This document shows positions 51,841-60,574 of a stretch of DNA of 63,784 nt, piece after piece. Under the pieces are notes generated by a model, which was not told the origin of the DNA, did not search any database, and worked only from the letters and a program-made list of their open reading frames with translations. How positions within the stretch are numbered: the first letter of the stretch is position 1; each line of letters starts with the position of its first letter. Origin of the DNA: an uncultured Acidobacteriaceae bacterium (lineage in GTDB: Bacteria; Acidobacteriota; Terriglobia; Terriglobales; Acidobacteriaceae); assembly GCA_903849645.1 (NCBI GenBank), contig CAINJJ010000007.1, forward strand, positions 1 to 63,784, written 5' to 3'. The translations under genes were made by a program, and so were the position numbers.

Positions 51841-52926
51841 ATGTTTATCGATGAAGCAAAAATCAAGGTCAAGGCCGGCGACGGCGGCAACGGCTGCATG
51901 GCCTTCCGGCGCGAAAAATTCGTGCCCCGCGGAGGCCCTTCGGGCGGCGACGGCGGCCGCGGCGGCGACGTGGTCATGGTCAGCTCCCAGCGCCACAACA
52001 CGCTGATCCACTTCCGCTATAACCCCGAGCACAAGGCGCAGCGCGGCGAGCACGGCATGGGCTCCAACTGCACCGGGCTCGACGGCGACTCCATCACCCT
52101 CCAGGTCCCCGTGGGCACCGCGGTCTACGACCAGGAGACCGGCGAGCTGATCCACGACTTCTCCGCCGAAGACGAGCGCGTTGTCATCGCCAAGGGCGGG
52201 CGCGGCGGCCGCGGCAACCAGCACTTCGCCACCAGCACCCACCAGGCTCCGCGCGAGCACGAGATGGGCCGGCCTGGCGAGGAGCGCCTCTATCGCCTGG
52301 AGCTGAAACTGCTGGCCGATGTCGGCCTCGTGGGCTATCCCAACGCAGGCAAGTCCACCCTCATCTCGCGCATCTCCGCCGCCCGGCCCAAGATCGCCGA
52401 CTACCCCTTCACCACCCTCGAGCCCAACCTCGGCGTGGTCACCGTGGGCGCCGAGCCTGACCAGGAGTCCTTCGTGGTAGCCGATATGCCCGGACTGATC
52501 GAGGGAGCGCATCTCGGCTCCGGCCTCGGCGTGCAGTTCCTTCGCCACATCGAGCGCACCCGCATCCTGCTCCACCTGGTCGACGTGTCAGACGCCGGTG
52601 GGCGCCCTGACCCCGTCGAGGACTTCAAAATCATCAACAAGGAGCTGGACAGCTTCATCGGCAGCACCGTCAACACGGATTCTGATCCGTTTTCAGAGAA
52701 CTACGGCAAGCCGTCCAAGCCCACCCACCCGCTGGCCCACAAGCAGATGATCGTCTGCGCCACAAAGATCGACGCAGCCAATCCCGAGAAGCTCAAGAAG
52801 CTCGCCACCCACGTCAAGCGGCGGAAGCTCGAATTCCACGCCATCTCCGCCGTGACTGGCCAGGGCATCGATGAGTTGAAGTGGTCCCTGGCCCGGCACC
52901 TGCGCCCCGCCGAAAGCGGGAGATAG
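51841..52926 (+). CDS. obg: GTPase Obg
   Basis: 361 residues. Obg is an essential GTPase acting in 50S ribosome assembly and stress control. The glycine-rich Obg fold covers about 1-158 ([21 protein letters not shown] start, [12 protein letters not shown] at about 118-129). The G domain follows with GYPNAGKST at 165-173 and DMPGLIEGA. There is no extra C-terminal domain of note. The leader is taken up by 7-nt repeats rather than an obvious ribosome-binding site. The rplU-rpmA pair often found upstream is not here. Confidence 0.96.
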   Translation: MFIDEAKIKVKAGDGGNGCMAFRREKFVPRGGPSGGDGGRGGDVVMVSSQRHNTLIHFRYNPEHKAQRGEHGMGSNCTGLDGDSITLQVPVGTAVYDQETGELIHDFSAEDERVVIAKGGRGGRGNQHFATSTHQAPREHEMGRPGEERLYRLELKLLADVGLVGYPNAGKSTLISRISAARPKIADYPFTTLEPNLGVVTVGAEPDQESFVVADMPGLIEGAHLGSGLGVQFLRHIERTRILLHLVDVSDAGGRPDPVEDFKIINKELDSFIGSTVNTDSDPFSENYGKPSKPTHPLAHKQMIVCATKIDAANPEKLKKLATHVKRRKLEFHAISAVTGQGIDELKWSLARHLRPAESGR

Positions 52927-52949
52927 CCAAATGCGTCGCGGGGCTGTCG

Positions 52950-53360
52950 TCAGCCCAGTGCCTCCTCCGGGCTTGCCGCGAAGGTCCAGTTCTCTCCCAG
53001 GCAAAAGTTCACCAGCGAGCAGCACAGAATTGCAATAAGGTTCGACGCCAGCAGCGGCAGCCGCGCCTCCTGCACCAGCACCCGCATCACCACCAGGTTG
53101 CCCAGCATCGACACCAGGCCATTCGAGAGATGGAACCGCGCGCATTGGGCGAGCCGCGTGGAGTCGTTGCGGCGGTCCCGCCAGGTGTAGCGCAGGTGCC
53201 AGGCAAAGTTGTGCATCAGCGTAATTTCAACCGCCGCGGCCGTGGCCAGCAGGGTGTGGCCTGGGGCAAGCCGGTTGAGTCCGGCAAGAGCCGCAAGCTG
53301 CACCGCCATGCCCATGGCGCCCACCAGGTTGAACTTGCCCCAGCGGATCAGTCCGTTCAT
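52950..53360 (-). CDS. GtrA family membrane protein
   Basis: 136 residues with four membrane helices. GtrA-like proteins are thought to help move polyprenyl-linked sugars across the inner membrane; many are encoded with glycosyltransferases. Family segments include GKFNLVGAMGMAVQL, NFAWHLRYTWRDR and NLIAILCCSLVNFCLGENWTF. It overlaps the upstream CDP-alcohol phosphatidyltransferase by 4 nt (ATGA), so the two are coupled; the pairing suggests an envelope lipid or glycolipid role. Confidence 0.88.
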   Translation of the reverse strand: MNGLIRWGKFNLVGAMGMAVQLAALAGLNRLAPGHTLLATAAAVEITLMHNFAWHLRYTWRDRRNDSTRLAQCARFHLSNGLVSMLGNLVVMRVLVQEARLPLLASNLIAILCCSLVNFCLGENWTFAASPEEALG

Positions 53361-54055
53361 GGCAATGGCTCCTGGCGGTAGAGTTCAGCCGTGTGCCGCA
53401 CGGTAACGGCGATTGCCAGCACCATCATGCAGAAGGCGGCGATGGAGCCTCCCAGGTCAAACAGCAGCATCCGGTGCCCAAACACCGTCGAGTAAGGGCT
53501 GCGCAGCAGCGCCAGGTTGCCGATGATGAGCAGAATGCGAATCTCCGTGGGGCCAAACAAGCCCTGCGACATCTCAAAAGACGACAGGGTGTAGGTGGCC
53601 AGGTAGCTCTCGCTTGAGAGCAGCAGAAAGGCCACCATCATGGCGATGGCCGTCTGCCAGTGCAGCAGCCCGGAGCAGCCCAGCCCGCCCATCAGCGCCA
53701 CCGATCCAAAGATATCCACCATGTGATCCACATAGAAGCCGTAGCGGGGACGCTGCTGCCGTCGCACGCGGGCCAGCGTGCCGTCCAGGCTGTCTCCGGC
53801 CCAGTTGAGCGCGATGCACACAATCACCAGCAGCAGCGCGCGGCGGTCAAAGCGCGCCAGCGCATAGAAGAGGCCACCCGCGATCTGCGCGCCCAACCCC
53901 AGCAGCGTGAGCTGGTCTGAGGTCACCCAGCCCGGCGCGCGCTCGGCCATCCATCGCAAGACCCGCTTTTCGATGGAAGCTGTGAGCGATCGATTGATCC
54001 TGCGCGCCGGCCGGAATCGCATCGCATCCGGAGCAGGGATAGTGCTTGCATTCAT
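53357..54055 (-). CDS. CDP-alcohol phosphatidyltransferase family protein
   Basis: 232 residues with about six membrane helices. The family transfers a phosphoalcohol from a CDP-lipid to an alcohol in phospholipid synthesis. The catalytic motif is complete: Asp88, Asp91, Gly92, Ala95, Arg96, Gly106, Asp110 and Asp114. It lacks the length and flanking features that identify PgsA or PssA, so the acceptor is unknown. It is coupled to gtrA downstream, with an exported protein gene 48 nt upstream. Confidence 0.87.
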   Translation of the reverse strand: MNASTIPAPDAMRFRPARRINRSLTASIEKRVLRWMAERAPGWVTSDQLTLLGLGAQIAGGLFYALARFDRRALLLVIVCIALNWAGDSLDGTLARVRRQQRPRYGFYVDHMVDIFGSVALMGGLGCSGLLHWQTAIAMMVAFLLLSSESYLATYTLSSFEMSQGLFGPTEIRILLIIGNLALLRSPYSTVFGHRMLLFDLGGSIAAFCMMVLAIAVTVRHTAELYRQEPLP

Positions 54056-54103
54056 GGTCGTGTCCTTTCAGTGTGATGTTTGTGATGTGTCTTTCCTGGT
54101 GCC

Positions 54104-54919
54104 CTACTGCCGCAGCGCGCTGCAAACCGACCGCAGCGTGAACTCCAGCGATTCGCGCGGAATCGTCTCGACGAACGGTCCGATCACCCAGCCCAGGCCC
54201 TGCGGAATGGACCGCGACAGCGACACCGACTCAATCTGCATGTAGAGTCCGCCGTCCCGCTCCTCATAGCTCCAGTAGGTGTGGATGCGCCAAAGGTAAC
54301 CGTGCTCCTCGCCTGCATCGAGCGCGCGCTCATGGCCGCTGCCGGCGGAGTCAATCTCGGCGATGTGCGTGCTCCGGGAGATGCTGAAGCCGTGCTGCGC
54401 GTCCAGGCGTCCATAGCGGATGTCATAGGTCGAGTCCAGCACCACGGAGAGCACGTGCCTCTGCCTCACCCGCATCGACGCCTGCAGGCGGTCGCCATGT
54501 CTCGAAATCACGCCTGCCCGAACCACCTGCGGCGAGAAGCGCCTGGGGTACGCGCTGAAGTCCTGCATGATCCGCTCGAAATCCGCGGCCCTCGCCCCTG
54601 GAGCAAAAGCGGTGCCCCGCCAGTGATGCAGCAGCGCCCCCGGCATGGCCGCGCCGCCGGATGGCGTGAGCTCCTCCACCACCAACTCGCCCAATCGCAG
54701 CCGCGGGCCTTCGAGTTCGTGCGGCTCCCCGGCAAGAAAGCCGCTGGTCGACTCATGCTGCCGGGCGAGGCGCGCCTCTACCGTGGCGGCATAGGCGTTG
54801 AACGAAGAGACAGCCGCGGAGGAGGGCTGCGCCCGGAGCAAGGCGCCGCCCGCAAAAATGGCCAGAAGGGCCATTGCAACCGGGAGTGTTCGAAAAAGGG
54901 AGACCGGACACTGCTTCAT
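54104..54919 (-). CDS. Exported protein of unknown function, possibly START/SRPBCC-like
   Basis: About 271 residues with a signal peptide (LPVAMALLAIFAGGALLRAQ). The C-terminal two thirds have alternating strands with LHHWRGTAFAPGARAADFERI, RQRHVLSVVLDSTYD, HGYLWRIHTYWSYEERDGGLYMQIES and FVETIPRESLEFTLRSVC, which is reminiscent of lipid-binding START-like folds; this is a weak call. ATG 54919 is chosen; ATG 54931 and GTG 54961 are in frame, and none has an ideal ribosome-binding site. Its position 48 nt upstream of the phosphatidyltransferase suggests a lipid or envelope role. Confidence 0.65.
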   Translation of the reverse strand: MKQCPVSLFRTLPVAMALLAIFAGGALLRAQPSSAAVSSFNAYAATVEARLARQHESTSGFLAGEPHELEGPRLRLGELVVEELTPSGGAAMPGALLHHWRGTAFAPGARAADFERIMQDFSAYPRRFSPQVVRAGVISRHGDRLQASMRVRQRHVLSVVLDSTYDIRYGRLDAQHGFSISRSTHIAEIDSAGSGHERALDAGEEHGYLWRIHTYWSYEERDGGLYMQIESVSLSRSIPQGLGWVIGPFVETIPRESLEFTLRSVCSALRQ

Positions 54920-55087
54920 GTCGAGCACCATGCTCCCGCCCGGCCTCCCGACGCAATGCACCGAACCTCATCCGATGAAGATTGAATCTCACCCGGCAAG
55001 CCATTCCAAATGTGCAGCTTGAGCGGAGTTGTACATCGCCTGAACGCTTCAAGCTGGGGCGGCATTCAGATAGACTGGGCAAAAGAC

Positions 55088-55969
55088 ATGACCGACACCC
55101 AGCCAGCCCGGCGTTTTCGCTTTGGAGCCTTTGAGGCAGACGCCGCCAGCGGAGAGCTTCGCCGCCAGGGAATGCGCATCAAGCTCAACGCGCAGCCATT
55201 CCAGGTGCTGCTGCTGCTGCTGGAGCGGCCCGGCGTCCTGCTCACGCGGGAGGAGATTTCAAAAGAGCTCTGGCCCGATGGCACCTTCGTCGACTACGAG
55301 CACGGCGTCAACTCGGCGGTCAATCGCATCCGCGAAGCATTGGGCGATACGGCAACCAATCCCCGCTTTGTCGAGACCCTGGCCCGCCGCGGCTACCGCT
55401 TCGTCGCCCCCGTGGAGCGCATGGGCGGGAGCCCGCTGGCCGCTCTGAATCCGGAACACCCACCCGTCTCTCTGCCCCAGCCGGAGGCCACACCGCGCAG
55501 CCGCTTTCTGGCCAACCCGGAAGAGCTTCCCAGGACCTCGCACCGCGTGGTGCAGACGCTCTTCGTCCTCATGCAGTTCATGTATGTCGGATTCTATGTC
55601 GGCGCGCTGGCCAACCTGGCGGAGATTGAAGATCTGCTCTCGCCCATGCCCAAGGCCACGCTGATCTTCAATGTACTCATCGTCACCGCCGCGGCCCTCA
55701 TTCCGGTACGCGCCTTCGTGCTTTCCGCGGTGTTTCTCCATGCGCCGGGAGCCCGCCATAAACTTCTCAAAATGTGGCCGTTCCTGCTCGCAGCCGATGA
55801 ACTATGGGCGCTCTCGCCCTTCCTGCTCCTCCATCACATCAACTTCGGGCTGGCGCTGGCGTGCACCACCCTCCTGGTCTATGCGCCCTTTGCGCAACGG
55901 TCCCTGGTGCTGATGGGCGCGGGCGGAGCGGATTCCCGGCTCACAGCGCGCTCCACACCTGCCGAGTGA
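55088..55969 (+). CDS. OmpR-type winged-helix regulator fused to membrane segments
   Basis: 293 residues. Residues about 8-107 are a PhoB/OmpR-type DNA-binding winged helix (RFGAFEADAASGELRRQG, VNSAVNRIREALGD, VETLARRGYRFVAPVE), with no receiver domain. A Pro-rich linker (about 115-150) leads to four or five membrane helices (about 155-275) and a short tail. This resembles CadC/ToxR one-component regulators, but the membrane part is polytopic and there is no sizeable periplasmic domain. Target genes are unknown; it is divergent from the upstream exported-protein gene. ATG at 55088 is used; the open frame starts at 55010. Confidence 0.85.
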   Translation: MTDTQPARRFRFGAFEADAASGELRRQGMRIKLNAQPFQVLLLLLERPGVLLTREEISKELWPDGTFVDYEHGVNSAVNRIREALGDTATNPRFVETLARRGYRFVAPVERMGGSPLAALNPEHPPVSLPQPEATPRSRFLANPEELPRTSHRVVQTLFVLMQFMYVGFYVGALANLAEIEDLLSPMPKATLIFNVLIVTAAALIPVRAFVLSAVFLHAPGARHKLLKMWPFLLAADELWALSPFLLLHHINFGLALACTTLLVYAPFAQRSLVLMGAGGADSRLTARSTPAE

Positions 55970-56055
55970 GAGGGCCGCCGGAACCGCTTCAAGATGCCCT
56001 CGGAGCGCCTGTCTCATGCACTCGGCGATTGGAGTCGAATTTCACGCCAAAAGAC

Positions 56056-56085
56056 CAAAGGCCAGCCGGATTCGGCTGGCCTTTG
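56056..56085. terminator. Terminator between the winged-helix gene and glk
   Basis: A perfect 13-bp stem (56056-56068 with 56073-56085) with a 4-nt loop lies 19 nt past the glk stop. The minus strand continues as TCTTTTGG, so it fits glk best; it also lies 86 nt past the convergent regulator gene. Confidence 0.8.
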
Positions 56086-56104
56086 ACATCCGTGTGGCGT
56101 CTGG

Positions 56105-57127
56105 CTAAATCTTCACCGAGGCGGCGCGCGGAGAAGTACCGCTGAGTTCGGCGGCGCGGGCTTCAGCGTAGGCGGCAGCGCCCAGCAGGGCGGCGCGGCT
56201 CTCCAGGATGACGCGGACCGGCATGTTGATGAGGAGCTGGCTGAGGCGGCCCTTGTCGGTAAAGGCCTTGAGGAAGGTGCCGTCCTTGAGCTTCTCAATG
56301 ATGCGTGGGGCGATGCCGCCGCCGATGTAGACGCCGCCGACGGAGAGCAGCTTGAGGGCCAGGTTGCCGGCCTCGGCGCCATAGGCGGAGACAAACATAT
56401 CCAGAGCCTTCTCGCAGATCTCGCTCTTGGCGGCCAGTGCCATCTCGGTGATGACGGCGTTGGGGTCGTGCACGGCGGCGATCTTCTCGGCCAGCCAGGC
56501 GGGCTCTTCCATGCCGCGGACTTCGCGCAGGAACTCGTAGATGTTGGTGAGTCCCATGCCGCTGACGACGCGCTCATAGCTGATGCGGCCGTTGTACTTC
56601 TGCTTGAGGAAGCGGAGGAGGTCGATCTCGTCCTCGTCGCGGGGGGCGTAGTCGCCGTGGCCGCCTTCGGACGGATAAGGGATGTGGCTGTGGCCGTTCC
56701 AGATGAGCAGCGCCTCGCCCAGGCCGGTGCCGGCTGCGATCAGGGCGCGGTTGCCGATCTGGCTGGCATCGCCCTCGGACAGGGTGTAAATCTGGTCGGC
56801 TGCCAGCTCGGCGACACCGTACCCGTTGGCCTCCAGGTCGTTGATGAGGAAGACGTGGGTGATGCCGAGGCCGGTGGACAACTCGTGGCTGTCGAGGGTC
56901 CAGGGAAGGTTGGTAAGCCGGAGGCGGCCGTTGCGGACAGGGCCGGGGACGCCAAAACAGGCTGCGTCCACCTTCTGGGCGCCGAGGAAGTTCCTTACGA
57001 TCTCTTCCAGGCCGGAATAATCCTTGGCCGGATACCGCTCATCGCGCAAATATTCAAGTTTTCCATCGATAAAGTCGTACAGCGCCAGGTGAACCTTGGT
57101 GCCGCCTACGTCGCCTGCCAGAATCAT
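56105..57127 (-). CDS. glk: Glucokinase
   Basis: 340 residues, E. coli-type ROK-independent glucokinase. It phosphorylates glucose with ATP in the cytoplasm. The ATP loop is GDVGGTK (5-11), with FGVPGPV, NDLEANGYG and the AAGTGLGEALLIW segment, and the substrate region SEGGHGDYAPRDEDE. The start ATG at 57127 overlaps the pgl stop (ATGA) and has GGAGAGGGAA about 3-9 nt upstream. It follows pgl, so the pair feeds glucose into the pentose phosphate or Entner-Doudoroff route. Confidence 0.95.
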   Translation of the reverse strand: MILAGDVGGTKVHLALYDFIDGKLEYLRDERYPAKDYSGLEEIVRNFLGAQKVDAACFGVPGPVRNGRLRLTNLPWTLDSHELSTGLGITHVFLINDLEANGYGVAELAADQIYTLSEGDASQIGNRALIAAGTGLGEALLIWNGHSHIPYPSEGGHGDYAPRDEDEIDLLRFLKQKYNGRISYERVVSGMGLTNIYEFLREVRGMEEPAWLAEKIAAVHDPNAVITEMALAAKSEICEKALDMFVSAYGAEAGNLALKLLSVGGVYIGGGIAPRIIEKLKDGTFLKAFTDKGRLSQLLINMPVRVILESRAALLGAAAYAEARAAELSGTSPRAASVKI

Positions 57128-57921
57128 CGTTCCCTCTCCAAAACCCCGCATCCATCCCCATCTGTCGCGGGTAACAGCGCGGCTGCGTCCTTGTCCAAAA
57201 TCATAGTAAGTATACCGCTTGCAGGCTTGATCAGCTGGCTTGGGAGCCGCTCCGGATCGCGCGGCCCCGTGAAAACTTCGCTCACGATCGAAGCCTTGTC
57301 GGCTCCGGCAATGAGAAAGAAGACGGAGCGGGCATGATTGATGACCGGCCAGGTGAGGGTGATGCGCCAGGCGTCCTTCTGGGGCACATGGTTGGCCGTG
57401 ACGAGGCGGCCGAGCTCGTGGACAGCGGCGGTGTGGGGAAAGATGGAGGCTGTGTGGCCGTCGGCGCCCATGCCCAGGGCAAGCAGGTCAAAACGGGGAC
57501 TTTCGGCGCCCTCGAGGCGGAAGGTGTTGCGCAGTTCCGACTCGTAGCGGGCGGCGGCGACCTCGGGGTCAAGCTCCGCCTCGATGCGATGGACGCGCTC
57601 AGGGGCCAGGGGGACGTGGTCCAGAAGGGCCTCGCGGGCCATGCGGTAGTTGCTCTCGGGGTCATCCGGGGCAACGCAGCGCTCATCGACAAAGTAGAGG
57701 TCGAGCTTGTCCCACGGCATGCGATTGCGCCACGGGGCGGCGGAGTCAGCCAGCAGTTCAAGGGCGGCCGTGGGCGTGGAGCCGCCGCTGATGGCGAAGC
57801 GGACACGGCCGCGGGCCTCGACGGCCTCGTTGGCCATCTCCACGAAATACTGGGCTGCACGGCCGGCCAAAGCCGCCTTGTCCGGCTCGACGTAATACTT
57901 AATGCTGAGGTTTTTGCTCAT
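57124..57921 (-). CDS. pgl: 6-phosphogluconolactonase
   Basis: 265 residues, DevB/SOL type. It hydrolyses 6-phosphogluconolactone to 6-phosphogluconate. Family segments are FAISGGSTP (about 43-51), YFVDERCVAPDDPESNYRMA and LGMGADGHTASIFP. The gene overlaps glk by 4 nt and the upstream unknown gene by 23 nt, so the three are translated as a tight operon. zwf and gnd are not in the window. Confidence 0.95.
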   Translation of the reverse strand: MSKNLSIKYYVEPDKAALAGRAAQYFVEMANEAVEARGRVRFAISGGSTPTAALELLADSAAPWRNRMPWDKLDLYFVDERCVAPDDPESNYRMAREALLDHVPLAPERVHRIEAELDPEVAAARYESELRNTFRLEGAESPRFDLLALGMGADGHTASIFPHTAAVHELGRLVTANHVPQKDAWRITLTWPVINHARSVFFLIAGADKASIVSEVFTGPRDPERLPSQLIKPASGILTMILDKDAAALLPATDGDGCGVLERER

Positions 57922-58801
57922 CTTTGGTGGGCGCCCCTTGTGTCAGGTTACATGGAAGCCCCGAAGCATCGCCTTCACAGGGGGTAACCGCCTCGATCTT
58001 GCCGTCGCGCGAGACCACAAAGCCCTTGTCGGTGCCGACGGCGATGTACTCGGGGATGGAGGGGCGGCGTGTGAGGACGTAGAGCACGTCGGTATCCTCG
58101 GGCACGTTGGTCATGATGTGCGAGTGGACGCCGGCCACCGGGGTGTTTTCCGCCTTGTACTCCATGTCCTGGATGGTGTTGTGCATGGCGTGCTTTTCCA
58201 GGATCTTTTTGCCGTCGGCGGAGATGGTGAAGCGGGTGTCGCCGCCGATGGGCCAGATGCCTTCCTTGACCTGGCCGGGATAGATGTAGACGTAGAGGTT
58301 GCCGCCTGGAGCGGGGAGAATGGCGGTGTTGTAGGGCCGCTTTTGTCCCTGGAAGTTGCTGGTGGCCAGCTCCAGGGCGCGCTCCATGTCCGTGACTTCA
58401 TCCTTTGCCTCGACGGGAGGGTCGAGCTTCTTGGCCTCGTACTTGGCGGTAGCGCCCACCTGGGTGGCCTCATAGGCAACCAGGAAGTGGTCGTGCGTGT
58501 CATTCCACTTGCCAAAGGAGACGACCCAGCCGGCAGCGGTCTTGCGGGCGACGTAGCGGGAGAGGCCCTTGGTGTCAGGGTTCAGGGCGAAGAAGGCATC
58601 CGTGCCGCGCCAGGCAGCCTGGTCGTAGGCGTAGAGGGCGCGTCCGCGCTGGGTCACCCCGGACAGATAGGTCTCCATGGCCTTGTCCTTCGGCTTTTCG
58701 CCGTCTTTGGACTGGGCGGGGGGCGGGGAGAGGGACTGGGCGGGGGCAAGGCTCGCCGCCAGGGAGAGGAAGGCGGCAAGAACAAACGCGGCTCGGTGCA
58801 T
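57899..58801 (-). CDS. Secreted protein of unknown function upstream of pgl
   Basis: 300 residues with a signal peptide (about 1-22, ASLAPAQ). I do not recognise a family. The body is beta-rich and holds segments such as AYDQAAWRGTDAFF, FGKWNDTHDHFLVAYEA and THIMTNVPEDTDVLYVL-like strands near the end; one Cys pair (about 276 and 283) lies near the C-terminus. It overlaps pgl by 23 nt, an odd partner for cytoplasmic sugar enzymes. Function unknown. Confidence 0.75.
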   Translation of the reverse strand: MHRAAFVLAAFLSLAASLAPAQSLSPPPAQSKDGEKPKDKAMETYLSGVTQRGRALYAYDQAAWRGTDAFFALNPDTKGLSRYVARKTAAGWVVSFGKWNDTHDHFLVAYEATQVGATAKYEAKKLDPPVEAKDEVTDMERALELATSNFQGQKRPYNTAILPAPGGNLYVYIYPGQVKEGIWPIGGDTRFTISADGKKILEKHAMHNTIQDMEYKAENTPVAGVHSHIMTNVPEDTDVLYVLTRRPSIPEYIAVGTDKGFVVSRDGKIEAVTPCEGDASGLPCNLTQGAPTKDEQKPQH

Positions 58802-59129
58802 TACTGGCTCCTGGGTCAGGGTTCATTTGCAGCTCACGTAAAGCTGCCCGCAAGCAGGCTGCTGACCGCTCAAATGTCTGCTTGTGGGAAGAATATCGTA
58901 CCACGGCGAGAGCGGGCGCGAGGGGCGCAACTGGCCCGTGCGCCGGCCAACCCGCAAGTTCCGGTGAATGCGCTTGGCAGCGGCGAAGCGCGCAATCCTT
59001 GGAAGTTGCCGGAAGGGCCCATTCGAGAGTGCTGTTCCATCCCCTTGGACTGGCTGCTATATTTCCCACGAAGCAAAGTTGAGCGCCGCGGGCGCGGCGA
59101 AAATCGCAGACCAGGAAAAGGGAGACGCA
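58802..59129. other. Divergent region between the pgl operon and the fucosidase gene
   Basis: 328 bp with promoters for two divergent units. It is moderately A+T-rich near 59050-59090. I see no operator, hairpin or gene in it. Confidence 0.45.
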
Positions 59130-60545
59130 ATGGATTGGAACGAGGGATCGAGGCGGTCATTCTTGAAGGGCCTGGGCGCGGCCGGCGCCCTGGCAGTTAC
59201 CGCGGCACACTCCGAGGCGCTTCCGCAGCCAGCATTCCCTGCAGAGGCACAAGCCGCCTCGCCCATTCAGGCGAAGATGGCCGCCACCCGCGCCGAGCGC
59301 ATGAAGTGGTGGCACGAGGCCAAGTTCGGCATGTTCATCCACTGGGGCCTTTACAGCGTCATCGGCCAGCATGAGTGGGCCAAGGAGGTGGAGGGCGTTC
59401 CCCTGGCGCAGTACGAGCTGCTGGCGAAGCACTTTACGCCCAAGCCGAATGCCGCCCGCGAGTGGGCGCGGCTGGCCAAGCGCGCCGGACAGAAGTACAT
59501 GGTGATGACCACCAAGCATCACGAGGGGTTTTGCCACTGGGACTCGAAGCTCACCGACTATACCTCCGCCAAGCAGGGGCCGGGGCGTGACCTGGTCCGC
59601 GAGTTTGTGGATGCGGCGCGGGCCGAGGGGCTGCGGGTGGGGTTCTACTACTCCCTGATGGACTGGCATCACCCGGACGGAGCTGCCTGCAAGACCGACG
59701 AGGCCGCGCGCAAGCGCTTCGTGGCCTATACCCATGGGCTGATCCGCGAGCTGCTGACCAACTACGGCAAGATCGACGTGCTGTGGTACGACGTGGACTG
59801 GCCGCTGAGCGCCGCTGGATGGGAGTCCGAGCGGATGAACGAGATGGTGTTTGAGCTGCAGCCGGGCATCATTGTGAACAACCGCAACGGGCTGGAAGGC
59901 GACTTCTCCACGCCGGAGCAGAACGTGGAAGCCGCGCCGGAGGGTCGTGCGTGGGAGTCCTGCATGACGCTCAACGACAGTTGGGGCTTCAACCGCGGGG
60001 ATGACTCGTGGAAGTCCCCCAAGACCATTGTGGGCAACCTGGCCAACTGCGCCCGCAACGGCGGCAACTACCTGCTCAACATTGGCCCCAAGCCGGACGG
60101 GTCCATCCCGGAAGAGACCGTCTCCGTGCTTGAAGCGGTGGGCAAGTGGCTGGAGACCAACGGCAAGGCCATCTACGCCACGGACCGCGGCTCGTTTGGA
60201 TGGAACTCGAACGCCAACTACACCCGGCGGGGCAACACGCTGTTTATCCATCAGCAGTACTGGCCGGGCAAGTCGCCCGCCGCCGAGTGGGTGCCGTTCT
60301 TTGGCCCGGAGGCGGTGATTGCCATCGGCGGGCTGCAGGCCAAGGCCAAGTCCGCGCGGCTGCTGAAGACGGGGCAGCCCGTCGCGTTTACGCAGGACGA
60401 GTTCGCGCTTCGGCTGACCGGACTGCCCGTGGTTGCGCCTGACCAGCCGGCAACGGTGATTGAGGTGGAGTGCGACGGCAACCCGGTGATCGACCACGAT
60501 GCCAAACGCCCGCTCTGGCCGCGCCTCAAGGTGGGCATCAGCTAG
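59130..60545 (+). CDS. Tat-exported alpha-L-fucosidase, GH29
   Basis: 471 residues. A Tat-like leader (RRSFLK at 8-13, then AAGALAVTAA) suggests folded export. The GH29 barrel shows FGMFIHWGLYSV (about 66-77), TKHHEGFCHWDS (128-139) and the nucleophile Asp221 in DVLWYDVDWP. The acid/base residue is less conserved in the family and I do not assign it. GH29 enzymes release terminal L-fucose with retention. A beta-sandwich end follows the barrel. ATG at 59130 has AAGGGAGA upstream; the frame extends to 58968. No fucose pathway genes are adjacent. Confidence 0.93.
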   Translation: MDWNEGSRRSFLKGLGAAGALAVTAAHSEALPQPAFPAEAQAASPIQAKMAATRAERMKWWHEAKFGMFIHWGLYSVIGQHEWAKEVEGVPLAQYELLAKHFTPKPNAAREWARLAKRAGQKYMVMTTKHHEGFCHWDSKLTDYTSAKQGPGRDLVREFVDAARAEGLRVGFYYSLMDWHHPDGAACKTDEAARKRFVAYTHGLIRELLTNYGKIDVLWYDVDWPLSAAGWESERMNEMVFELQPGIIVNNRNGLEGDFSTPEQNVEAAPEGRAWESCMTLNDSWGFNRGDDSWKSPKTIVGNLANCARNGGNYLLNIGPKPDGSIPEETVSVLEAVGKWLETNGKAIYATDRGSFGWNSNANYTRRGNTLFIHQQYWPGKSPAAEWVPFFGPEAVIAIGGLQAKAKSARLLKTGQPVAFTQDEFALRLTGLPVVAPDQPATVIEVECDGNPVIDHDAKRPLWPRLKVGIS

Positions 60546-60574
60546 AGCCGGGCCTCATCCTTGCGGGAGGAACC

